Shown piece by piece: positions 1-5,624 of a stretch of DNA of 14,291 nucleotides (positions within the stretch are counted from its first letter, which is position 1; every line of letters starts with the position of its first letter). A program made the position numbers and the translations under genes. The DNA is taken from positions 1-14,291 of the forward strand of contig DASXTQ010000016.1 of NCBI GenBank assembly GCA_036505295.1, given 5' to 3'. This stretch comes from WS-7 sp036505295 (lineage in GTDB: Bacteria > Eisenbacteria > RBG-16-71-46 > SZUA-252). The notes beneath the pieces are model-generated. The model did no database searches, was not told the DNA's origin, and saw nothing but the letters and a program-made list of their open reading frames with translations.

Positions 1-8
1 GCGCAAGA

Positions 9-84
9 TGGTGGCGGCGCAGGGATTCGAACCCCGGACCAAGGGATTATGATTCCCCTGCTCTACCAGCTGAGCTACACCGCC
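9..84 (-). tRNA. tRNA-Met (CAT anticodon), probably elongator type
   Basis: Read on the minus strand, the 76 nt fold as a complete cloverleaf. The 7-bp acceptor stem is GGCGGTG/CGCCGCC with one G-T pair, followed by discriminator A and an encoded CCA (plus-strand positions 9-11). The D arm has the usual AGCTCAG...GGTAGAGC pattern and the T arm has GTTCGAATC. The anticodon loop ATCATAA places CAT at plus-strand 49-51. CAT serves initiator Met, elongator Met and lysidine-modified Ile2 tRNAs. The paired G1-C72 end and the AATCATAATCC loop context resemble elongator Met tRNAs. The initiator is less likely because it normally has a mismatch at 1-72 and three G-C pairs in the anticodon stem. Ile2 cannot be fully excluded by eye. 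Confidence 0.96.
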
Positions 85-96
85 AGCGAGATGAGG

Positions 97-125
97 ATCG
101 TAGTCACGCGACCCCGCAGTGTCAA
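97..125 (-). promoter_or_regulatory. σ70-type promoter of the tRNA-Met gene
   Basis: On the minus strand, TTGACA (plus-strand 120-125) is separated by exactly 17 bp from TACGAT (97-102). The -10 box lies 12 bp before the mature tRNA 5' end at 84, which fits a short 5' leader removed by RNase P. The -35 is a perfect match and the -10 matches four of six positions. Confidence 0.8.
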
Positions 126-135
126 GGCGGGCCGG

Positions 136-165
136 TTGACATGGGCGGATGCCGATTCGTATACT
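136..165 (+). promoter_or_regulatory. σ70-type promoter of the outer-membrane protein gene
   Basis: TTGACA (136-141), an 18-bp spacer and TATACT (160-165) make a near-consensus housekeeping promoter reading rightward. Transcription would start near 172, giving a leader of about 60 nt before the ATG at 233. It probably also drives guaB, which begins 2 bp after the barrel gene with no room for a separate promoter. Confidence 0.8.
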
Positions 166-232
166 GAAGAATTACCATTTCGCAAGCCGGCTCCACCGGC
201 GCACCGGCGCCTCAGGGAGATCTCCAAACCTC

Positions 233-883
233 ATGTCTCGAAATTTCGTAGGGGGGTTGTTCGTAATCCTCCTCGCGGGCTTCGCTACACCCTCGCGGGC
301 AAACGACCTCGTCGGTTCGGGGGCCATCGGCGCGCGCGGAGGATCGCTGCTGTTCACCAAAGACGCATGGACCAAGGAAGGCGCCAAGCCGCGCCTTTCA
401 GGAGATCTCGTATTCAGCTACGTATGGACCGACCATGCCACGCTCGACGTGACGGCCGGATATGGGTGGAACCGTCTTCAGACCGGCAACCCGGAATTCT
501 ACGTCGCGACGGCGACCCCCATCACCTTGGGCGCGCGGTATTTCCTGCGTGACGGCAAGGTATGGCGCCCCTACGTGGGGGCGGGCGGCGGCCTATACGT
601 ATGGTCGATTCTGTCGCAGGACCTGGGTGCCGCGAAGGATCCCGTGACGTTCGAGCGGCTGAGGCGGGCCCGCCCGGGAGTCCATGGGATGATCGGGATG
701 GAGCGTCGCATGTCGAAGCACATTGCCATGACGGGGGACGCGGACTATCACTACATCTTCGCCAAGGACACGGAGCGTTTCCCGAGCGGCTACAACGGCA
801 ACAAAGCCTACGCGCAAGCTCGCCTGGGCGTGAGCTTCTTCTTCTCCCTCAGCGAGCGAATCAATACGGGGCTCCCCGAATAG
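233..883 (+). CDS. Outer-membrane beta-barrel protein (OmpW/porin-like small barrel)
   Basis: This encodes a 216-aa exported protein. The ATG at 233 was chosen because it is preceded by GGGAG about 12 nt upstream and begins a clear signal peptide: basic MSRN, then a hydrophobic core to about residue 18, then a cleavage-like Ser-Arg-Ala at 21-23. An in-frame ATG further upstream would bury this signal and would lie before the predicted transcription start. The mature part alternates polar and hydrophobic residues in short strands (for example ATLDVTAGYGW, PITLGARYFL, WRPYVGAGGGLYVW, AQARLGVSFFFSL), which is typical of small eight-stranded barrels of the OmpW/OmpX/OmpA-barrel type. It would sit in the outer membrane, but no substrate or partner can be read from the sequence. 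The last strand ends in aromatic residues before a short polar tail. The family assignment is by pattern only. Confidence 0.75.
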   Translation: MSRNFVGGLFVILLAGFATPSRANDLVGSGAIGARGGSLLFTKDAWTKEGAKPRLSGDLVFSYVWTDHATLDVTAGYGWNRLQTGNPEFYVATATPITLGARYFLRDGKVWRPYVGAGGGLYVWSILSQDLGAAKDPVTFERLRRARPGVHGMIGMERRMSKHIAMTGDADYHYIFAKDTERFPSGYNGNKAYAQARLGVSFFFSLSERINTGLPE

Positions 884-885
884 GC

Positions 886-2406
886 ATGAAAACGTTCGCC
901 GCTCCCGGAGCCAAGATCCAGCCGCCCGTAGAGGCCGGGCCGGGAACGCGCGTGGGAACCGATCTGGCGCTCACCTTCGACGACGTTCTTCTCCTCCCAG
1001 GCTATTCCGAAGTCCATCCACGTGACGTCGATACGACCACGCTGCTGACCCGCGAGATCACGCTCAATGTTCCGGTCGTGAGCGCCGCGATGGATACCGT
1101 CACCGAGAGCGCGCTCGCGATCGCGATCGCGCAGGAGGGCGGGCTCGGGATCATCCACAAGAATCTTCCGATCGCGGAGCAGGTGGAGGAAGTGGACCGC
1201 GTGAAGCGTTCCGAGAGCGGGATGATCGTGAACCCCATCACGCTTCCTCCGGACGTTCCGATCAGCCGGGCGCTCGAGCTGATGGAAAAGTTCCGCATCT
1301 CCGGCGTGCCGATCACCGAGGGGAAGCGTCTCGTGGGTATCCTCACGAACCGCGACCTGCGGTTCGTGCGCGGGACCGATCTCAGGGTGAAGGACGTGAT
1401 GACGCACCAGAATCTGATCACCGCGCCGGTCGGGACGACGCTTGAGGAAGCCGAGCGGATTCTGCACCAGAACCGGATCGAGAAGCTCCCCGTCGTGGAC
1501 GAGAGCTTCCAGCTTCGGGGGCTCATCACCGTCAAGGACATCCAGAAGCGCATCCGGTATCCGAGGGCCTGCAAGGACCATTTGGGAAGGCTCCGCGTCG
1601 GGGCCGCCGTCGGTGTGGGGCACGAGGCCCTGGATCGGGTCGATGAGCTCGTGCGGACGGGGGTGGACGTCATCTGCATCGACAGCGCGCACGGCCACTC
1701 CAAGGCGGTCGTGGATTCCGCGCGGGCGGTCAAGGCCAAGTATCCGAGCCTGCAGCTCATGGTGGGAAACGTGGCCACGGCCGAAGCCACCCGCGATCTC
1801 ATCGCCGCGGGCGCGGATGCGGTGAAGGTGGGGATGGGGCCCGGCTCGGCGTGCACGACCCGCGTCGTCGCGGGGGTCGGAGTGCCCCAGATCACCGCCG
1901 TGCTGGAATGCGCGGCCGCGGCCGCGGACGCCGGCGTGCCGCTCATCGCGGATGGGGGAATCAAGTATTCCGGCGACCTCGTGAAGGCGCTTGCCGCCGG
2001 TGCGCACTCGGTGATGCTGGGAAACCTGCTCGCGGGAACCGAGGAAAGTCCCGGTGAGACGCTCCTCTACGAAGGGCGCACCTACAAGGTCTATCGCGGC
2101 ATGGGCTCGCTGAGCGCCATGTCGGGCGGGCGCGGCGACCGGTATTTCCAGGAGGGGGTCAAGGATCTGAAGAAGCTCGTCGCCGAGGGAATCGAGGCAC
2201 GGGTCCCCTACAAGGGCCAGGTCGCGAACGTGATTTATCAGCTCGTCGGCGGCCTCAAGGCCGGCATGGGGTATTGCGGCGTCCGTTCCATCGAGGAGCT
2301 CCGCACGAAGACACGGTTCATCCGCATCACCGCGGCGGGCCTGCGCGAAAGCCACCCGCACGATCTCACCATCACCAAGGAAGCTCCGAACTACGAAATC
2401 CGATGA
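886..2406 (+). CDS. guaB: Inosine-5'-monophosphate dehydrogenase
   Basis: GuaB oxidises IMP to XMP with NAD+, the first committed step of GMP synthesis in the cytoplasm. The 506-aa protein has the full family layout. LTFDDVLLLPGYS opens the TIM barrel. Two CBS modules (about residues 115-235) are inserted in it. The catalytic loop GPGSACTTR carries the nucleophilic Cys at about residue 323. The phosphate-binding DGG is at 356-358, followed by RGMGSLSAM, GDRYFQ and EARVPYKG in the flap. The start is uncertain. The ATG at 886 lies 2 bp after the preceding stop, suggesting translational coupling, but the Shine-Dalgarno sequence is poor and the protein would be about 20 residues longer at the N terminus than usual. 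A GTG at 951 would give a more typical length. The residue before the catalytic Cys is Ala, where many bacterial enzymes have Ile. Confidence 0.97.
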   Translation: MKTFAAPGAKIQPPVEAGPGTRVGTDLALTFDDVLLLPGYSEVHPRDVDTTTLLTREITLNVPVVSAAMDTVTESALAIAIAQEGGLGIIHKNLPIAEQVEEVDRVKRSESGMIVNPITLPPDVPISRALELMEKFRISGVPITEGKRLVGILTNRDLRFVRGTDLRVKDVMTHQNLITAPVGTTLEEAERILHQNRIEKLPVVDESFQLRGLITVKDIQKRIRYPRACKDHLGRLRVGAAVGVGHEALDRVDELVRTGVDVICIDSAHGHSKAVVDSARAVKAKYPSLQLMVGNVATAEATRDLIAAGADAVKVGMGPGSACTTRVVAGVGVPQITAVLECAAAAADAGVPLIADGGIKYSGDLVKALAAGAHSVMLGNLLAGTEESPGETLLYEGRTYKVYRGMGSLSAMSGGRGDRYFQEGVKDLKKLVAEGIEARVPYKGQVANVIYQLVGGLKAGMGYCGVRSIEELRTKTRFIRITAAGLRESHPHDLTITKEAPNYEIR

Positions 2407-2414
2407 AAGCGCGG

Positions 2415-2437
2415 CGCCCCGCCGGGGGAGCGGGGCG
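2415..2437. terminator. GC-rich hairpin after guaB, possible (bidirectional) terminator
   Basis: CGCCCCGC and GCGGGGCG form an 8-bp perfect stem with a 7-nt loop, starting 8 bp after the guaB stop. There is no immediate run of T on either strand. A short T-rich stretch (2453-2459) lies about 15 nt further on the plus strand. It sits between two convergent genes, so a terminator role is plausible, but the signal is not canonical. Confidence 0.4.
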
Positions 2438-2467
2438 TGGGATTGAGCCGCGTTTGTTCTAGGGGGT

Positions 2468-2512
2468 GCGTGCCCTCCGGGGGATGAATCGGTCGGGGGA
2501 CGAAGGGCACGC
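2468..2512. repeat. 9-bp inverted repeat with four CGGGGGA heptamers in the convergent gap
   Basis: GCGTGCCCT (2468-2476) is exactly complementary to AGGGCACGC (2504-2512), leaving a 27-nt loop. CGGGGGA occurs at 2423-2429, 2478-2484, 2494-2500 and 2512-2518. Two of these copies lie in the loop, one overlaps the right arm by one base, and one forms the loop of the upstream hairpin. The element may act as a second stem for terminating the two convergent transcripts. Its function is not established. Confidence 0.5.
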
Positions 2513-2530
2513 GGGGGATCGGTGCTCCCG

Positions 2531-3310
2531 CTAGGGGCCTCCTGCGGGCAACGAAAAGTGGAAATCGGGCGAGAGCTGACGGATCTCGCGAGCGAGTCCG
2601 CGCATTTGATCCAGGAGCTTCCGCTCGCCGGTCCGCTTCCATTCCGAGTAGGCATCGAGCAACAGGTCCTGCATATCCCGAAGGGATTGTTCCTTCGCGT
2701 CCTCGTCGACCTTGCGCTCGAGCCGAATCACATGCGCCTTCCGGAACCGCTTCGAGACGCTCCAGTACTCGCCCTTCATGTGCGAGAGGAGCTTGTGGTA
2801 GCGCTCCAGCCCAAGCGTCAGCTTCTCCAGCACTGCCGCGATCGTTTCGGCCGGATTCTCGAGCAGCTCGCCGTACGTATACGTGAAGTGATACCAGTTG
2901 GGGCTCCGTCCCACGTCCGCTTCCTCACCGGGGAGCATGCCGTCGCGCCGGCTCGGCACGTTGGGCCCGTTGTGCTCGAAGATGCCGATCGAGATCAGCA
3001 AGAGATCGTCGGGCGTGCGAAGGATGAGGTATTTCAGGGTCCCATGATTCGAGTTGGCCAAACGGCGCCAGGCCCCGATGTCGTACCGCGAGAGAAGCCG
3101 CGTGCGCTCCGACGGTAGCGGCACCTGCGCCTCGAACTGGTCGCGCAGCGCGCTCAAGTAGGCATCCACGTCCTCCTGAGGAAGCGGGTCGCCGTTCTGC
3201 GGCGTGCCCTCCGCTTTCGTGAGGAGGAGGCAATTCATCGTGAAATAGAGTGTCGGCTGCAGCTTCCTCTGCACCGCCTTGCCTGCGAGATACTTTCGCG
3301 CTGCCGACAT
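2531..3310 (-). CDS. Hypothetical protein, 259 aa, no family recognised
   Basis: This is a minus-strand gene ending in TAG at 2531-2533. The start at 3310 was chosen over an in-frame ATG at 3385 because AAGGAG (plus-strand 3318-3323) lies 7 nt before it, a near-ideal ribosome binding site. The protein appears cytoplasmic, with no signal peptide or membrane segment. The N-terminal half mixes short hydrophobic strands (TLYFTMNCLLL, LKYLILRTPDDLLLISIGIF). A motif rich in aromatics (NWYHFTYTYGELL) follows, and then a charged, probably helical C-terminal half with many Lys, Arg and Glu. Codon use and amino-acid make-up look like a genuine gene rather than an antisense reading. I see no catalytic motif and assign no function. 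It has no same-strand neighbour in the window and converges with guaB. Confidence 0.75.
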   Translation of the reverse strand: MSAARKYLAGKAVQRKLQPTLYFTMNCLLLTKAEGTPQNGDPLPQEDVDAYLSALRDQFEAQVPLPSERTRLLSRYDIGAWRRLANSNHGTLKYLILRTPDDLLLISIGIFEHNGPNVPSRRDGMLPGEEADVGRSPNWYHFTYTYGELLENPAETIAAVLEKLTLGLERYHKLLSHMKGEYWSVSKRFRKAHVIRLERKVDEDAKEQSLRDMQDLLLDAYSEWKRTGERKLLDQMRGLAREIRQLSPDFHFSLPAGGP

Positions 3311-3541
3311 TGCCGTGCTCCTTGAGAAGGGCATCCACTGCCCGGACTGCATCCCATCCACATTCCGAATCGAGTACCTTTGCATCCGCCGTGCCGCGTG
3401 GAATGTGCCGTGTACCTGTGGGGTGGCAACTCGTGATGCAGCAGTGGGATAGGCTCAAGTGAGATCGCGCGCGACATCGGAGTCGCATGTGCCGATGTGT
3501 CGCGGTGTGGCTTGAAGGAACCGAAGAAACGGGCGTAAGCA

Positions 3542-3559
3542 CCCATTTATATAGATGGG
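3542..3559. promoter_or_regulatory. Imperfect 18-bp palindrome, candidate activator binding site
   Basis: CCCATTTATATAGATGGG is symmetric at 16 of 18 positions around an AT-rich TATATA centre, in an otherwise GC-rich region. It lies about 190 bp upstream of the predicted σ54 transcription start, within the usual range for enhancer-binding activators. The binding protein is unknown and is not encoded in the window. Confidence 0.4.
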
Positions 3560-3713
3560 CCCGATCATGCGTTTTGCGGTCCTACAAGCCTTTTGCAATT
3601 CGGACGGAGCCAAGCACTCTGCATTCGTTGGAGAAGCGGTCCGAGGAGACGGGGAGAAGTCACCCAATGTGCAAACGTACCCAGGCCTGCGGGCAGGGTT
3701 TACAGAGAACCCG

Positions 3714-3729
3714 TGGCACAGTACTTGCG
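3714..3729 (+). promoter_or_regulatory. σ54 (RpoN) promoter, -24/-12 type, of the chemosensory operon
   Basis: TGGCACAGTACTTGCG matches the σ54 consensus TGGCACG-N4-TTGCA/T at all but two positions. It has the obligatory GG (3715-3716), exactly 10 bp, then GC (3727-3728). Transcription would start near 3740, leaving a leader of about 50 nt before the GTG start of the CheW-like gene. By family knowledge, such a promoter needs an AAA+ enhancer-binding activator acting from upstream. Confidence 0.75.
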
Positions 3730-3791
3730 ATTCATTCCAATTTCGCCACAGCTACCGCATCGACGTCGCAACGGATCGAGGAGAAGTCGGC

Positions 3792-4280
3792 GTGAACATG
3801 AACCTCGGCACGAGAGGCGCGCTCACCTTCCGGCTCGGAGATTTCTCGTTCGCCGTCCGTGTCGAGGAAGCCGGCGGAGTCCTCGATGCCGAGCGGCTCG
3901 CGCACCTGCCGTGCGTTGCCGAGCCTGTCGCCGGGGTCGCGGCCTTTCGCGGCGAAATGGTCCCGGTCGTGGACCTCGCCGCATACCTCGGCATCGAGAC
4001 CCACGGCCTCCCGGCGCCCCGCTACGCACTCGTGCTCGCACGCGGCGTGGACCGATTCGCCCTGCTCATTCCTGAGATCCCCAAGCTGGTCCCGGGCCGC
4101 GAGCTTCGTGAAGCGCCCGCATCCGCCGTCGATCCCGAATTGGGTGAGCTTTTGGAATCGGAGCTGGAGACGGACCAGGATCATTTCCACCTCCTCAACT
4201 ACTGGAAGATCTTCGAAAGCATGATTCCGCTCGGCGGCGCCGCAGGCCCAAGCCGATCTTCCGTGGAACGGGGCAACTAG
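3792..4280 (+). CDS. CheW-like coupling protein
   Basis: This is a 162-aa cytoplasmic protein with a single CheW domain. CheW proteins link receptors to CheA in chemosensory arrays. The family pattern is seen in LTFRLGDFSFAVRVEEAGGVL (residues about 9-29), the signature GVAAFRGEMVPVVDLAAYLG (about 53-72) and RYALVLARGVDRFALLIPEI (about 77-96). A C-terminal tail with acidic stretches ends in a helix-like HLLNYWKIFESM. The GTG at 3792 is preferred because GAGGAG (3778-3783) lies 8 nt before it; an ATG at 3798 is the alternative. It is the first gene of the operon, downstream of the σ54 promoter, and the next gene begins 2 bp after its stop. It is somewhat divergent from canonical CheW and could couple to the unusual CheA-like protein encoded in the same operon. 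Confidence 0.88.
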   Translation: MNMNLGTRGALTFRLGDFSFAVRVEEAGGVLDAERLAHLPCVAEPVAGVAAFRGEMVPVVDLAAYLGIETHGLPAPRYALVLARGVDRFALLIPEIPKLVPGRELREAPASAVDPELGELLESELETDQDHFHLLNYWKIFESMIPLGGAAGPSRSSVERGN

Positions 4281-4282
4281 AG

Positions 4283-5596
4283 ATGGAAGGGCGGAGGGAC
4301 GAAGACCGCGGGAACAGTCCGAAACCGTCCGCGGTCCTCATCACGTTCGTCACGGCACTCCTGGCTGGGGCCGCCGGAATCATCCTTGGGGGCCTGGCCG
4401 CCTGGGTTTGGGTGGGGGCGATTACGTTCGGCGGCGCATACCTCGCCTCGAGGACATCGAGGGGGGTGATGACCGAAGGCCCCCTCAAGGCGCGGCGACT
4501 CCTCCTCATGCTCGATCGTGGCGGCTCCCAGGAGGCGAATGCGCCGCCGGAGTTCACGGAGGAATGGGGGACGCTCCATGAGCGCCTGAACAAGATGGCC
4601 TTCGAGGCGCGGACCAGCTCGACCGCGCTCGCCGAGCTCGAGCGATTCCGCCAGCAGGCCGATCTCGCCGCCTCCATTCTGAGGGACGGCAAGGACCCGC
4701 TGACCGAAGCGCCGGAGCTGCGCGTCGGACCGCTCCAGTCCCTGCTCGAGGGCATCAAGAGCGCGGCGTCCACCCCGGTCGTGAGCCGGCTTCCGCTCGG
4801 GGAGGAAGAATTGATCGGCACGGACGGGGAGGGGCTGCCCCCGACCTGGCCCAAACCGACTGAGAAGTCCCCCCCTCGCGGACCCGAGATCGCGGAGGGA
4901 GTCGCGCGCGGGCTGCGACACCTCGTTCAGGATCTCGAGGCGCTCGCCGCCACCCTCGGGGGCGAAGGCCGCAGGCCGGCGGGCGAGAGCGCGGAGCTGA
5001 GAAGCCCAGCCCAGCTGGTCGATGCCGTGGTGCTCACCGCGGCGGACGGAATCGAGGACCTCGCGGCGGGCCTCATGCGGGCGAATGAGCTGGCGTCGGT
5101 CGCGGAGCGCGTGACCAATCGCGCGACCCTGCTCGCGTTGAACGCGGCGCTCGAGGCGACCCGCTCCGGCAGCGAAGCGTTCGCAGCCATCGCCGAGGAG
5201 ACCCGGCGGCTGGCCGAGTTCGCGCGGGAGGCGACCGACACCATTTCGCGCCTTGCGTCCGAGATCGAGTACAAGGTCGGCGAAACGATCACCGCGATCC
5301 ACGCCACCAGCGAGGATGCGAAGACAGCGTTGGCGGAGATTTCCGGCGCCGCCATGCCCACCCCTGCGGCGGCACGGAGCGCACGGGCCCAAATCGGGAA
5401 GCTGCTCGATCGGGCACGCGAGCTTCAGCAAGCGCTTCACACCTCCTCCTCCGACCTGGCCGGAGGGAACCCCACGGCCGGCCCGAATTCGGTGCAGGAA
5501 CACGTGGAGAACGATCCTTCACCCGCCGACAAATTGCCTGCGCAGGGGATCTTGCTGATCGAAGGGCTGAAGCCCGGAGCCCCTCTCGAGAGCTGA
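4283..5596 (+). CDS. Membrane-anchored methyl-accepting chemotaxis-like protein without a sensor domain
   Basis: A 437-aa protein. Residues about 17-56 are an unbroken hydrophobic stretch long enough for two membrane helices with almost no loop, so there is no periplasmic ligand domain and no recognisable HAMP domain. The rest is cytoplasmic and largely helical. The receptor signalling tip is recognisable at residues about 275-315: LLALNAALEATRSG (N at 287), then AFAAIAEETRRLAEFAREAT, matching the MCP pattern LLALNAAxEAARAG...FAVVAxEVRxLA. The tip is altered. The usual FQTN before LLALNAA is replaced by NRAT, and the GEQGRGFA turn is shortened by about two residues to GSEAFA. The flanking helices are less regular than in standard MCPs, and the C-terminal 70 residues are low-complexity with no CheR-docking pentapeptide. 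It probably forms the membrane base of an array with the CheW-like and CheA-like neighbours. Confidence 0.82.
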   Translation: MEGRRDEDRGNSPKPSAVLITFVTALLAGAAGIILGGLAAWVWVGAITFGGAYLASRTSRGVMTEGPLKARRLLLMLDRGGSQEANAPPEFTEEWGTLHERLNKMAFEARTSSTALAELERFRQQADLAASILRDGKDPLTEAPELRVGPLQSLLEGIKSAASTPVVSRLPLGEEELIGTDGEGLPPTWPKPTEKSPPRGPEIAEGVARGLRHLVQDLEALAATLGGEGRRPAGESAELRSPAQLVDAVVLTAADGIEDLAAGLMRANELASVAERVTNRATLLALNAALEATRSGSEAFAAIAEETRRLAEFAREATDTISRLASEIEYKVGETITAIHATSEDAKTALAEISGAAMPTPAAARSARAQIGKLLDRARELQQALHTSSSDLAGGNPTAGPNSVQEHVENDPSPADKLPAQGILLIEGLKPGAPLES

Positions 5597-5624
5597 CCCC
5601 TCGCCCAGGCCATCGAGAGGCAGC

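Larger units (their letters stand above)
3311..3791. other. 481-bp divergent regulatory region
   Basis: No convincing gene lies here. It separates the minus-strand hypothetical gene from the plus-strand chemosensory operon and is visibly less GC-rich than its surroundings around 3540-3600. It holds the σ54 promoter at 3714-3729, palindromes at 3542-3559 and 3686-3697, and a weaker 7-bp inverted repeat, ACATCGG (3474-3480) with CCGATGT (3492-3498). No clear σ70 promoter for the hypothetical gene was found. Reading frames that extend the CheW gene leftward through this stretch look non-coding. Confidence 0.6.

Noticed and set aside
562..885. In-frame upstream extension of guaB
   Set aside because: It overlaps the outer-membrane protein gene in another frame, and its product is low-complexity Arg/Gly-rich sequence.
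808..2655. 615-codon open frame on the minus strand opposite guaB
   Set aside because: It is antisense to a clear guaB gene. The product is rich in Arg, His, Pro and Gly with no fold-like pattern, and such shadow frames are common in high-GC DNA.
3699..3727. TTTACA with a downstream TACTTG as a σ70 promoter
   Set aside because: The -10 box is poor, and the same bases form a far better σ54 -24/-12 promoter.
3555..3791. 79-codon in-frame extension of the CheW gene
   Set aside because: The residues do not look like a protein domain, the stretch spans the σ54 promoter, and a good ribosome binding site marks GTG 3792 instead.
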